A stretch of 64,000 nt of DNA, from positions 6,324,001-6,388,000 of the forward strand of contig OW051496.1 in assembly GCA_932521035.1 (NCBI GenBank), written 5' to 3'. A program made the position numbers and the translations under genes. Origin of the DNA: Oscheius dolichura (taxonomy: Eukaryota; Nematoda; Chromadorea; Rhabditida; Rhabditidae). Shown piece by piece: positions 45,364-56,161 of this stretch (positions are counted from its first letter, which is position 1; the number at the start of each line of letters is the position of its first letter). The notes under the pieces are model-generated. The model worked only from the letters and a program-made list of their open reading frames with translations. It was not told the DNA's origin and ran no database searches.

Positions 45364-47574
45364 ATGGCCGTCTTTCTTTACCTCTCGCTCATTTTGCCCT
45401 TTTGCCTATCTCTAGGTATATATTTCCATCATTTGCCATCCTTTTTAACTACTTCAGCCACTGTGCGGAATTCGGCTGCCCCTGGGTCCACAGCCGCATC
45501 CACTGCCTCCGGTACCGTTGTAAATCAGCCGAGCGGTTCGGCAGCCGGCAGTACCATCACATCGTACTCGGCCGCCACTTCGACCGAAGCACCCGATGTA
45601 CCCAGTTCGCAGGTACCGGTACATACAGCTGGCAACACCTATCAATTTAGAAGAACGGGGTGGAATGCTACTCCACACAATCGGGGAAGCTGTTCTGTGG
45701 CGGCGCCTGTGTTGTGAAGATCTACCTTCATCAAGGGTAGGAACATCTCCTGCTATAGAAAAGTTTCAGGGGAGACATTCATACGGAGGTGGGCTGTCAG
45801 TATCCCCAGAACGCGACCAACCGGAACACCAAAAACAAATGTGAAATGACGTCTGACGCCTCGCCACGGCTGTTGAGGTACACGGTGAAGATTCAGGCAA
45901 GCTACACGGTGGCAGCAGTTATTCTTTTCGAATTTAGAATGCCAAGAAATGGAAAATGTATAACCAGGGGTTTTTCGCCGTGACAAAAGGAGATGAGATT
46001 GCGGTATACAAGAAGTGTTGCTTTACGAAGGATTGCAACCTGCCATCGGCCTTTGAAGAAGAAATACAGGGACTCCGGAGAGCTAAACTTGAAGAAGCAG
46101 ATCCAAGGAGGACGGACACCGACGTGATCTCCTCGCTGGTGATCATTGTGATTGCTTTGCTGGTCGTCTACAGCGTCTATAAGGCGTGGAGATCGTTTGA
46201 GAAGGAGAAGGAGAGAAGCCCGGACTATCTACAGGAATTGAACCCGGACCTGGTGCAGGCGGCCTTCCAGAATGGGATTGAACACGGCCCAGAAGTGCGG
46301 GGAGAGCTGTCCCTCAAGGAGAATGCCGCCGTCCTCATGGTCATGATGTTTCCTCCCAAACAGGAGAGCCAGTCGACGTCCTCCAGCGACACCCGCGTGA
46401 CCATCCTCCCTCCTCGAGTTATGCAGGCAGCTGGCAATGGACATACTCTCGTCAAGGTGGGTGTTTCTTCTCTCGTCCTCCACCGATCCCATTCAGACTA
46501 TTCGCAGCCGTCCCTTCTTCCTCCAGTCTATTCTCTTCCGGATGCTCGAACACGGCCCGTACTACTTTCCCTTCCGACCGATGGAATTGCTGGATTTGTT
46601 CGACGAGGCGATGGAAGTGTTCCAGGCCCAGAGGTCGCTAGTCTTCGTCTCGTCGTGTGCCATTATTGGCGACCTCCGTGGAAGTTATTCTGATCTGTGC
46701 CGATGGCTACAGGCCGTCGGATGGCCTCCCAAGACTCGTCTCCTCTTCCTGGGGAATGTCTTGGACCAGGATGAGCCGGGTTCCTTGGAGACGATTGCAT
46801 TGATCGCTGCTTTGAAGGTAATCTCTCTTCCCTGTATCACAGCCTTTTAGATCGCCTTCCCTACCGAAGTCTATCTACTGAGAGGACAGACGGAGACGTT
46901 TCCTTTCAAGCCGGAAGGACGCTTCCCGGCGAGGACAGGCAGCGCCATCGGTCGGTGCATCATGCGGATGTGCAGCTTCCTCCCCACGGCGGCCATTGTC
47001 ATGGAGAGGATCCTCGCCGTTCCTAGCGGGATTACGCCTCTCGTCGCAGGAACCAAGGATCTGCTCGACCTGCACCGCCCGGCCACTTTGGAGACACTGT
47101 CCGACACACAGAGACACCTCTTATTCAACCAGCCATCGCCGACCGTCAGGATGTACAGGAAGAATAAGAGTAGGTCCCGGACGACGGCCTCGCCAATGCC
47201 GCATTTCAGACAGTCGCGGAGATTTCTTTGGATCGGCCGCGTTGGAAAGGATCCGGTCTGATTTGAGTGTCAACATGATCGTCAGAGGCGGCGCTCCCGT
47301 GCCCGAAGGCTACTGCCCGTGTTGGGACCACACTCTGGTCAGCCTCTGGTCGACGGCTTCCAAGGGAACCGAGAAGGGAGCCATCCTGCTGGTCTCCCCC
47401 AAGTTGGAGGTCACTCCCGTCAAGATGCTGCGTCAGACTGCTCCTATTACTTCTGCGAATACGGGACCTCCTGGCGAATCCATCGGGATCACGACCAAAG
47501 CCGGCTCACCCAGTCCGCCCAACTCGGTCAGCGGCCCGATACCCAGCGGCAAGAGTAAATTCCAGTCAAACTGA
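45364..47574 (+). CDS. Receptor-like three-finger / transmembrane / PP1-like pseudophosphatase
   Basis: Predicted single-pass receptor of about 650 residues. The signal peptide MAVFLYLSLILPFCLSL is followed by a Ser/Thr/Ala stalk (to about residue 69). A three-finger (Ly6/activin-receptor-like) domain runs from VECYSTQSGKLFCGGAC to its terminal CCFTKDCN signature (about 70-175). The membrane helix VISSLVIIVIALLVVYSVYKAW is near 203-224, with a juxtamembrane segment of about 90 residues. From about 320, a PPP fold like PP1 follows: SILFRMLEHG, VSSCAIIGDLRGSYSDLCRW, TRLLFLGNVLDQD, SLETIALIAALK, TEVYLLRGQTE and FLPTAAIVMERI. FFGSAALERI, NMIVRGGAPVPEGY and VSLWST complete it. PP1 ligands GDxHG, GDxVDRG, GNHE and RAH have become GDLRG, GNVLDQD, GQTE and RGG, so catalysis is not expected. 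All joins are GT-AG or GC-AG introns of 33-44 bp and keep frame. It is convergent with PAF1. Confidence 0.88.
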
Positions 47575-47676
47575 GACGAGATTAAATAATTTTCGGGAAA
47601 GACTTTTTATTATGCACGGGGGAATGCGTTTAAAACCAGAGATCGACCGTGGTATAGAGAGATCATGGGACGGGGT

Positions 47677-49184
47677 TCAATCGCTGTCGGAGCTCGGCGA
47701 CGGGGTAGACGAAGACGACTCGTCCATAATTCCGTCGCCGGTATCCATTGCCTCCTCCTCCTTGTTCTCTCCCTCCTCCACCTGCATATCTTTCTCGTTT
47801 TCATATACATTGAGGTATTGTTTCTTTCGTGTCTCCATCGTTTCCAGTTCCTTTTCTGTCCACTGCCTGTGAGTTATCTTCAATGAGGCCAGTTTCTAGA
47901 AGGAAGAACAGATTGAGTCGATTACTTATTCAAACCTTGTGCTCCCCTGCTGCGGGTCTCCTCCTCGTCAGTTTGACATGGGTCTCCAGGGGGCAGTAGT
48001 AGACGGTGTCTCCTCTCTGGTAAAGGGCGTACTCGTCATCCACCGTCTGAAATACGGCAGATAACAAGAGTGCTGTCGATAAAACCCACCGAGTCGCCTT
48101 TATCCTTTAGTTGCCAGGTGTATTCGCGGTTGAGTTTGTACTCGTAGCTAGTTTCGCGTAGTTCTCTTCCTGCTTCTGCCTCTTTCAGTTTCTGGATCGT
48201 CTCCACCGGCGGGCAGAAGAGACAGGCCGAGTTCTCCCCCTCGTCCGTGGTCACGAGTTGGCTGTTCTTCAAGCAATCCAGCTGAAGTTCCGGCGGAACT
48301 TCGAGATAACATGGATCCGCGTCGAAGACCACGTCTACGATGGCGTACTTCAACATCTGAAACGTCCGGTTTGCGGGATAGGGGGTAGGGCGGGCACCTC
48401 GAAGTCGGGGAAGATGTAACACTCCTCCACGGCGGTCACTCCCGGCTTGCTGTGGTGATTGGTGACCGGCTTCTTGACATCTTCGAATGTCCTGTTGATG
48501 GCGACCAGTTGAGCGTCCCTGTCCCGGTAGAACATCTCGTCCGCGGTTCTCTTCCTCTTCAATAGATTGTAGCCGATTCTCGTCTCCTGTCTAGAAAAGA
48601 AACAGTCGTTCCTTCAAAAATGATTACACACCTATCAGCTCCTGACCCCAATTTAATAAACTCGGAGGAGATGTATTCGGTCCTGCGCATGAAAGGAACC
48701 GCCGTCTTGTGTTGAGCCGAGCGTTTCAATTTACGGATAGATTCATTACTGTCGTCCTCCAACAAATAGACATCCTTCGGGTCCAGCTGAACAAATAAAA
48801 ACAGAAGAAAGGGAAGCTTACCTCTGGCTGGCCATGCCTGTTCCCCTCCTCGTCGGTCGGTTGATATGCTTTTGGGTCCACGAGGTCGATGGTCACACCA
48901 ACATCCAAGTCGCACATGGTGAACTTCGTTCGCGTCTCCAGCTGCGTCGCCTGATAATCCGAAAATCTAAAGAAGGTAGGAAAGAAGAGAATGAAACTAA
49001 CCGATCCTCGAGAGACTTCATGTTGCATTTGAGGAATTTCCCCGGGAAGGGCAGTTCCGGCAATGTGCTTGTGTACCGTGGAATGAATTTGAACTCGTCG
49101 CAACTAAAACAACAGTTATTGTTTTCTTCTCTGGGCAACTTACTGGCTGAACGGTTTAGGTTTCAATGGTTTGAGGATATTCAT
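47677..49184 (-). CDS. PAF1: PAF1, RNA polymerase II-associated factor 1
   Basis: Core subunit of the PAF1 elongation complex that couples RNA polymerase II to histone modification. FKFIPRYTSTLPELPFPGKF aligns with human VKYCNSLPDIPFDPKF. YQATQLETRTKF matches YKATSLEKQHKH, and CDLDVGVTIDLVDPKAY matches PDLGVTIDLINPDTY. FMRRTEYISSEF matches WMRKTEYISTEF; YRDRDAQLVAINRTFEDVKK matches [36 protein letters not shown] matches YDYKIAREYNWNVKNK. The C-terminus is Glu/Ser/Asp-rich and ends in SDSD, just as human PAF1 does. About 430 residues, shorter than human because the acidic tail is reduced. Start Met 49184 (MNILKPLKPKPF) joins in frame to the FKFIPRY exon. It shares a 252-bp divergent promoter region with the RTK on the right. 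Confidence 0.95.
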
Positions 49185-49436
49185 TTTGTAGGAAACGAAA
49201 ACGGAAAAGGAAGAAAGAAATGGCGGGACAGAGGAGAAGCGAAAAAGAGAACGGATAAGGGAGGTTCAGTGAGGTAGTCGATCGAACGCGAAGTGTTCGC
49301 TTTGAAGAGAAAAACAAAGCCGCTTCTGGCCACGGAAGGGGTATCTATGGAGGGACTCCCTGGGAAAGATCATTTCAACACCTCTTATCGGACAACTTCT
49401 CAGGGTTTGAGGAGATAAGCAACATATTGGGCCCGT

Positions 49437-52413
49437 ATGCTGGTCTCCCTCCTGCTTCTTCTTATATTGTCCACTTCCTGTGTTTCTATTCCTGTTGACA
49501 AGCACAGTACACACAACTACATACAATGCTTATGTGAGTAGAGCCAGAGCAATTGAAAGGAGAAGGGTTCCAGTCAATCTGCCCTGCACGGAGAGGTGTT
49601 CAAAATGGCGGGTGGCCTCTCTCATTCTGCTCCAAAACAAGTCCCAAATACACAAGAGAATGTCAAATATCCAGGATTTCCTAAACAGGGTGAGTAGCTG
49701 TCCGATGTTTCCTCAATATTCTCATATTGTCCGATCTGGTAGTAAAATGATGACGGAAGTGTCACCTCCCATATCTAGACGTCATTTTGCCCACTTTAGG
49801 TGACAACAAATTGCGGCTCCGATAGTCATTATCAGTTTTTTGGTTCTGATCCTCATGTGGCTAATTCTTTCAAGGTTTAGACGCTTCAATCCCCCGGTAA
49901 AACCATTTCCAGATGGGTCGATCAGTCCGTAGTAAAGAGCTGCCGTCCACACTAGGGCTGGACTCGAATCTGTCCCAGACAGGCGCTCTCCTCCCGCTCA
50001 AAATGAAGGAATTGGCAAGTCTGTTGTGTTCTTATCTTTTTAGACGGAGGCGATTAGGTGACAAAAATTATGAACTCTCAAATTTCAGCTGGAAACAACG
50101 AGGGAGACCCCCCTGGAGGAGAATGAGGCAGGCGTTCTGTTCATATTCACTGACCTCTCCTGTAGTCCCGCGGTAGAACTCGAACAGGGGTTGCTGACAG
50201 AGTTTTTCGTCAGAGGATATCTCGTCCGTTTCATGTACATAAGTGACAATGAAGGCGACCTCGGTAAGCTCACTGGCCACGTGGAGAGACCGCTCTCAGA
50301 ATGTTATCGTAAGCAGTTTTCCGCCTGCTCCCAGGCTTATCCCATCTGCGGACTAGGGCTGTACGGGACGACTGGAACGCGTCTGGCCGGAGAGGCAGAT
50401 GGCATGCAGACATGTACATCGAACAGCGAAACGCAGTCTAACCTCTCAACTCTCGGTGAGGAATTCGCTATTCCTTGTACGGGTCTCTCCCACTTCAGAC
50501 ATCCTCCTGCTGGCCACTCTGCCTATCATAATCATCAGCGCCATCGCCTTTTCCTGTGTGTGGGGATTCTATCGCAAAACAGTCCGGGAACTCATCCGGC
50601 AGGCCATCGTCAACACCCTCTCGGCTAAACAGTACGACTCCCCTATTTTTATTATCATTTTATAGGGAGGAGGATGTCGAGACGGAGGAACCGCCCCCAC
50701 ACCGCGAGTCTCATATCCAGACCCTTTCCGTTGACAAGTTCTTTACTTCCTACAATCACGAGTCAGCTCTTTTTTATTGATAACAATAACCCTTTTAGAG
50801 AGGATCCGTGGCAGATTGACCCTGGAAGTCTTGAAATATTGGAACACGAACTCTTGGGAAGAGGAGCATTCGCCAAAGTAGTCAAGGGCCGATTGAGGGG
50901 AACCATTCCGCTATTGGTGAACAATGCCACCATCTGTCTGGTGCTCGACAACCTGAAGGAGGGCGTCTGCGACGTGGCAGTCAAGAGACTGCCGCCCCAT
51001 GGAGACCAACTGGCCATCGTCGAGTTTTTGAAGGAAATCGATTTCATGAAACAACTAGGATATCACGCACACGTTATCAGGCACGATCTTTTTTATCCAT
51101 TAGAGTGGCTCGTTCAGTATGGTCGGTTGTGTAATCAGTCCGATATCCCCTATAATACTGCTGGAGTACTGTCACCACGGAGATCTGCTGTCTTTTCTGA
51201 GGAAAAACAGACCTCATGTGTTGATGAGCGACGACGAGGACTGTCCCATCGACGCCGAGATCTGTCTGAGGATCTGCGACCTACTCTCAATTGCTTGGCA
51301 GATCGCAGATGGAATGGTAGGCGGCCTCTTCACTCCTGGCAATCCTCTTCAGACATATCTCCACTCCAAAGGATGGATCCACCGGGACTTGGCAGCCCGG
51401 AATGTTCTCCTCACCAAGGGGATGGTCGCTAAGGTTCATCTCGCCCAGCTTACAATAACAGGAATATTTTGAGATCAGCGACTTTGGCTTGTGCCGCTAT
51501 GCCGACTCGGCCCTTTATGTGGCCAAAGGGGGGCGGCTTCCCGTGAAGTACATGTCTATAGAAGCATTGAAGCGATTCGAATTCTCGACGAAGAGCGATG
51601 TCTGGTCGTTCGGGATACTCCTCCATGAGTTGTTCTCTCTTGGAGACACTCCCTATCCGACCGTTCAGCCGTTGGAAATGCTTACTTACCTGGAAGGAGG
51701 ACACCGCATGGACCAACCTCAGATATGTCCGAATGAAGTGTAGGCATCCTTATATATCGAAGAGACCAGCCATTTTCAGGTACACATTGATGATGAGGTG
51801 TTGGGAAGAGGAGACCTCCGAGCGGCCACCCTTCGAAGATATCCGGTCCAACCTCCGGGAGATGTTGAACATCGAGGACGAGTACTACGGGTACGTGACG
51901 CTGGAGAACCCGAAAAGTGTACGGTATATGCTAAATCGCGAGGTTGGCTGGATGCTTGACTATAGCTAATTCCACCTCTAGATCAGCCAGTTTCCCGCTA
52001 CAGAACCCCGAATCTCTTCGGCTATCAGTGCGATAGATATCTTTACTGAGGATGAGGAGGGCAATGCAGAAGGGAGGTGGTCCCCTTCGACCAGTGACCC
52101 GGGCGTAGGTAGCGTAGGGATGAGATATCCAACTTCCTAGGACTACTACTCGACGACCTCCAGATTCAGCACCATAAGACCAAAAAGACAAAGCGCTGTG
52201 ACCGGAGCGAGCTCGATGAATACCATCCATGAGGAGGGATTCCCATCCAGCGACACAGACGAGATGGAGACGTGGTCGACGGTCACTGTGACCGGGGACA
52301 CACCCAAGCTGGAGTTCAGCACCGTCACCTCTACTTTTAAAATGTACACGAACAGCAGTGACCGGTTGGAATACTGTTCTCTGAATGCCGACATGGCCGA
52401 TTTTTATCGATGA
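49437..52413 (+). CDS. Receptor tyrosine kinase with VWA-like ectodomain piece
   Basis: Single-pass receptor kinase of about 740 residues. The signal peptide MLVSLLLLLILSTSCVS precedes an ectodomain of about 230 residues. Part of it (LFIFTDLSCSPAVELEQGLL, then VRGYLVRFMYI) looks like the second half of a von Willebrand A fold of the hemicentin kind; several paired cysteines follow. The membrane helix is ILLLATLPIIIISAIAFSCVW. The kinase is intact: GRGAFAKVVKG, Lys in CDVAVKRL, IHRDLAARNVLL, ISDFGLCRY, VWSFGILLHELFSLGDTPYP. The tail of about 190 residues contains YYGYV, DYYSTT, EYCSL and DFYR tyrosines for docking. A stop-containing read-through at 51969 is removed by a 39-bp intron, extending the protein to 52413. 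Two introns (50015, 51081) begin with GC. Related in style to the RTK at 34281. Its stop is only 10 bp from the IFT80 stop. Confidence 0.88.
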
Positions 52414-52423
52414 CCCTTTCTTA

Positions 52424-55268
52424 TCACTTTTTGGCTTTCGCCTCCTCCTCAGCAATGAGCTCCTGAATATGCTCCCAGTCGATCTCAACCTGAACCCCAT
52501 ACTTTCACTAATAAATGTCTATGTCTCGCCTCGGATTGGTGTTTGAGGTAGCGCGCGTCGGTCTCCTTCTTCCCCATCTGCTGAAGGTACCTCTGTCGGT
52601 AGCCAATGGCTATCTCCAGCCACTTCCTGTTCTTCAGGGCAATGTCCAAGGCTCGCTCCCATCGGAACATCTTGACATTTAGAATCAGAGCATCGAAGAG
52701 ATGGCTACTTCTTTCCAACATCGAGTCGGCGTCGGATATCTTAATTTATCATATGGCAACTATCTTCATATAGGGGGAAACCTTTCCGGAGAGAAGCAGC
52801 AACATGGCGTTTCGAACATCCTTGTTCGGGTGTTGCCGTGCCTCCATCAGGAACTGTACCTTCTCTCCCTCATCCAGTGCGCCATAGGCAATTTCAGCTG
52901 CGTAAAGATTCCTGGCCTGGGCGGCCAGTCCAGCCAGGCATGACCAGAGGTTTTCACTCTGTAATGCCATGGTTGACGTAAATGAATCATAATTACATTG
53001 GCCAGACGACACAGCCGAATGGCATGGTCCCATTTGCTGTTATTAACATGGGCAAGGAGAGCAGCCGGGAAAGGGGGAAGGGTTGTGGGCAAGAGAGACC
53101 CGTCCGAGCGGCGGAGGACGAGATGGTTGCCTGTGAATCTGAAGGGAACTGTGTCACCGCCTCGTCTCCTCTCTTACGTCTGTAGCTGAGGGAACTTGCC
53201 CAAGTTGCCAATGGACTTCTCGATGACCGCCTTCCCAATCAACGATCTGTCCACGAAGACAATCGAAGGCGCCGGCCAAATCATGATCTTTCCGTCGGTT
53301 ACTCCGGCGAGGATGTTGGTCGTGTCATTGAAGATCAGCTGCTCTGCGAGGGAGCCTGAAAGGGGCATTCTGCAGGCGGGAGAGTACCAATCAAACCTAT
53401 TTTGGATACCCTCTGAGCCAGGCCGAAGGTTTTGACCATGGCCAGCAAGATGTTTGCATTCTTGTCGCGAAATGCAACCATCCTCTCGTTCAGTGGGCCA
53501 CACTGACTCACGGCCAACTCGGTCACCTCTGTCTAAAAGAGGACTACCATTGTTAAAAGGCGGATGATACCTCGTGAATAATGGGGCCATCTCCCTGTAC
53601 CTTTGAAGTGACGGGGTCATGGAGGTGGATCAATCGGTGGTCGGACCTATCTCTGATAACCAGGGTGTCACTCGAAAGGGTCGTGGTCGAATCATCTGAA
53701 CCCTTTCAGTTGTCCCTGCCAAGCCACCTACTGACGGCTGCTCCGTTGGGTATCTTGACCTCGGAAAGGTTCCTCCCCTCGTAGTTATAGACAAACAGAG
53801 CCCCTCCGTCGACTACGAGGAACAGTTTCTCGCACTGCATCACAACGGACGGCGACTTCTCCTTGAGTTCGATTATCACTGGAGTGTTCCAGTTGCGCGA
53901 GCTGCACCAAAGTACACATGGGTGGAATGTCTCACCTGTAGATATAAATCTGGGCCGTAGTAACCACGACCAAGTGGTCATATCCTATCGAGAAACGGGT
54001 GACCCTCTCCCTCGTCTCCAGTTTCTCCTTGGCCACGTCGCTGCTCACGTCTCGTACTTCAATGATATTCGGTTTGGTCTGGATGACTTCGAAGTTACGG
54101 AAGGTTATTCTTCTGAATGGGTAGATTGAATTGAATAAAAGCTACAGTTACTTGTCTATCAGATGGCAGTGGAGGACATGGCCGCCGGCGCAGCCAGCAC
54201 CCAACTGGGTGCCATCGGGAGACCATGAGAGGCTGACTACAGAGCCAGTGTTCAACTTTTCTAATGAATGTGACCACTAAATAATGCTGGGACTAGAAGG
54301 ATGATCACTCACCCCTGCTTTGTCACACAAACGCAGAATGTTGAAGGAGCCGACGGCGAAGAGTTGGCCGTCGGGGCTCCAGGATATCGAAGTGATCGGA
54401 TAGTCGTGGGAGGAGGAGGCGAACAACATCCGGCCGAACGAATCCCATACCTGGCAATTAATAGATATAAACCTCGAAAAGAACACCTTGAATTTGCTGT
54501 CCTCCCCACCAGTCACAATGAAATCTCCGGTAGGGGACCAGTCACAGCAGAGGACAATTCCCTCGTGAGATTTCCACTTTATCGCTGCTATTTGACTTTT
54601 AAGTGACTTTATGAAACAAGAATCTCCCGAGGAGTAGAGGACCCGCGACGACGAGGAGTCCCAAGCGACACTGTAAAAAGTAATTGCCTCTTCGAAGGAG
54701 AGTTGTTACCAGTAGATCGGGGAAGATAGCTGGGCCAGGACGGATCGTAACATTCCATTCCGAGACCACATTTTGACAGCGCCGTCTTCTCCCCCTAATA
54801 TGTTCGTTGCTCATTAACCACAAAGCTCAGCCACCTGTCAGTAGGCCGGTCCCGTCGGGACTCCATTTACAGCAGAGAGTGGCTCCTCGGTGGGCATCGG
54901 AGGTCTTCTCTAACTTGCCAACCTTGTTTATTATGTGTATTTTACCTAATTTTAACTTGGGCCTGGACTGGAAGGATTCATACCGTCACTGCTGGCCAAG
55001 GCGAACACATCGTTCGAGCCTTTGATACCCCGGGGGAACCAATGAACCGCCGTCGGGTAGATATTCGTGGCCATTTCCGAGACAGTTGTGGCATCCATGG
55101 TGCCTAGAATTCTCAAATAAAGTATATCTCGTCAAATGTACTCGTGTTCCATTTCAGTATTTTGTGGTCGTCTCCAACGGACAACATCTCGTCGCTGGTG
55201 GCCCAGGCGATCCCGTTGGCAGCCTCCGTATGTCGAGGTCGTCGTGCTTGTAGAACCTTTAGCCTCAT
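52424..55268 (-). CDS. IFT80: IFT80, intraflagellar transport complex B protein
   Basis: WD40 and helical-repeat protein of the IFT-B train that builds cilia. The start MRLKVLQARRPRHTEAANGI followed by SVGDDHKILKWN corresponds to human [20 protein letters not shown] and SCSDDHQIVKWN. GEDGAVKMWSRNGMLRSVLAQ, VWDSFGRMLFASSSHDYPIT, LFAVGSFNILRLCDKAG and SRNWNTPVIIELKE all match in order. After the two propellers come helical segments with WDHAIRLCRL, AEIAYGALDE, MFRWERALDIALKNRKW, IGYRQRYLQQMGKKET and a final IDWEHIQELIAEEE. About 760 residues, as in other animals. Many introns of about 35-50 bp. With tektin and TTLL it implies functional cilia. Confidence 0.95.
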
Positions 55269-55482
55269 TCTCTTGTATTCCTTAAAATAATCTGTTAGAA
55301 TCAAGGGAAAGCAGAGGAACGGACTAAACAGAAGGCGTTGCCATGGAGACACGCGCGGGAAACATTTCCCCGTTGAGCAATTCCCCCCAATTAGCAGGAA
55401 CTGATCGAGGCTGTTGTTGTTAATCCATTAACCAGTCCCGAAGGCGATTTACTGATCCATTGATCTCATTTCTACTGACTCC

Positions 55483-55929
55483 ATGTGGCTGCTTCTCCTC
55501 TTCCACTTCTTCCCCGTCTTGCTGCCCTTTCTTCTCTTCTGCTCCAAGGGCCCGGCTCCTTCGGATCGATCCAAAGAGAACATCAGCAATGCTACCCGGA
55601 CCATTCGCCGAGACTTAGCCGACAACCACGCTCCCTCGGTCCAGGGCTCAGTGGCGGCCGCTCCTGACGACGGCGTCTCGGTCATGCAGAGTGTCTACCG
55701 GTGCCCGTCTATGAGTGGCCAGCGTCCGAAGACTCGCCAGGTACCGATGTCCGACAGTGCTCGAGAGAGATTCAACAAGGAGGGCTCCCAGATGAGGTCG
55801 ATTCAAATGAGTTCCCAGCAGCTGACTCCCGGCGACTCTGTCCAGCTCTCGGCCCAGCAGCCGGTCTCCGGAGACCCTGGCTACTTCCACTCCTCCGAAC
55901 AGTCCCAGATGGCGTCCGTTGCCAACTGA
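55483..55929 (+). CDS. Orphan small protein with N-terminal membrane/signal segment
   Basis: Uninterrupted frame of 148 residues. The first 20 residues (MWLLLLFHFFPVLLPFLLFC) are strongly hydrophobic and end at a Cys, so it is secreted or a type I/III single-pass protein. The rest is hydrophilic, rich in Ser, Gln and Pro, with TRTIRRDLADNHAPS, SVYRCPSMSGQRPKT and a C-terminal QSQMASVAN. No domain is recognised. An AATAAA at 55934-55939 and the position between two solid genes support it as real. It shares a 215-bp divergent upstream region with IFT80. Confidence 0.55.
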   Translation: MWLLLLFHFFPVLLPFLLFCSKGPAPSDRSKENISNATRTIRRDLADNHAPSVQGSVAAAPDDGVSVMQSVYRCPSMSGQRPKTRQVPMSDSARERFNKEGSQMRSIQMSSQQLTPGDSVQLSAQQPVSGDPGYFHSSEQSQMASVAN

Positions 55930-55933
55930 CCAG

Positions 55934-55939
55934 AATAAA
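55934..55939 (+). terminator. AATAAA signal of the orphan small gene
   Basis: AATAAA lies 5 bp after the stop codon of the 148-residue frame, similar in closeness to the sphingomyelinase signal. Confidence 0.5.
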
Positions 55940-56161
55940 CCTTAACTTCGCCTGTTCTTTTCCCTTTTCTCTTCAGAAATTCCTCTTGACAAAGTTATCC
56001 GAGGCGGGGGCGCTCGGCTGCCAGGATGTGTGTTTGCGGTAGCTCCCGGGGATTGAGTGGCTCGTCGAAGTTCACGGCAAATAGAGATCCCGCCTCCTCG
56101 CCCTCCCCGGTCTCCTCTGTAGGACTTCCCCTCAGCCCCGGAAGCGTCTCCCTCGCCAGCC

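Noticed and set aside
45364-47574. Two adjacent genes (three-finger membrane protein, then a separate PP1 gene)
   Set aside because: The juxtamembrane exon stays open up to a consensus donor and joins in phase to the phosphatase exon across a 40-bp intron of the usual size; there is no stop, poly(A) signal or room for a promoter between them. Only transcript data can finally exclude it.
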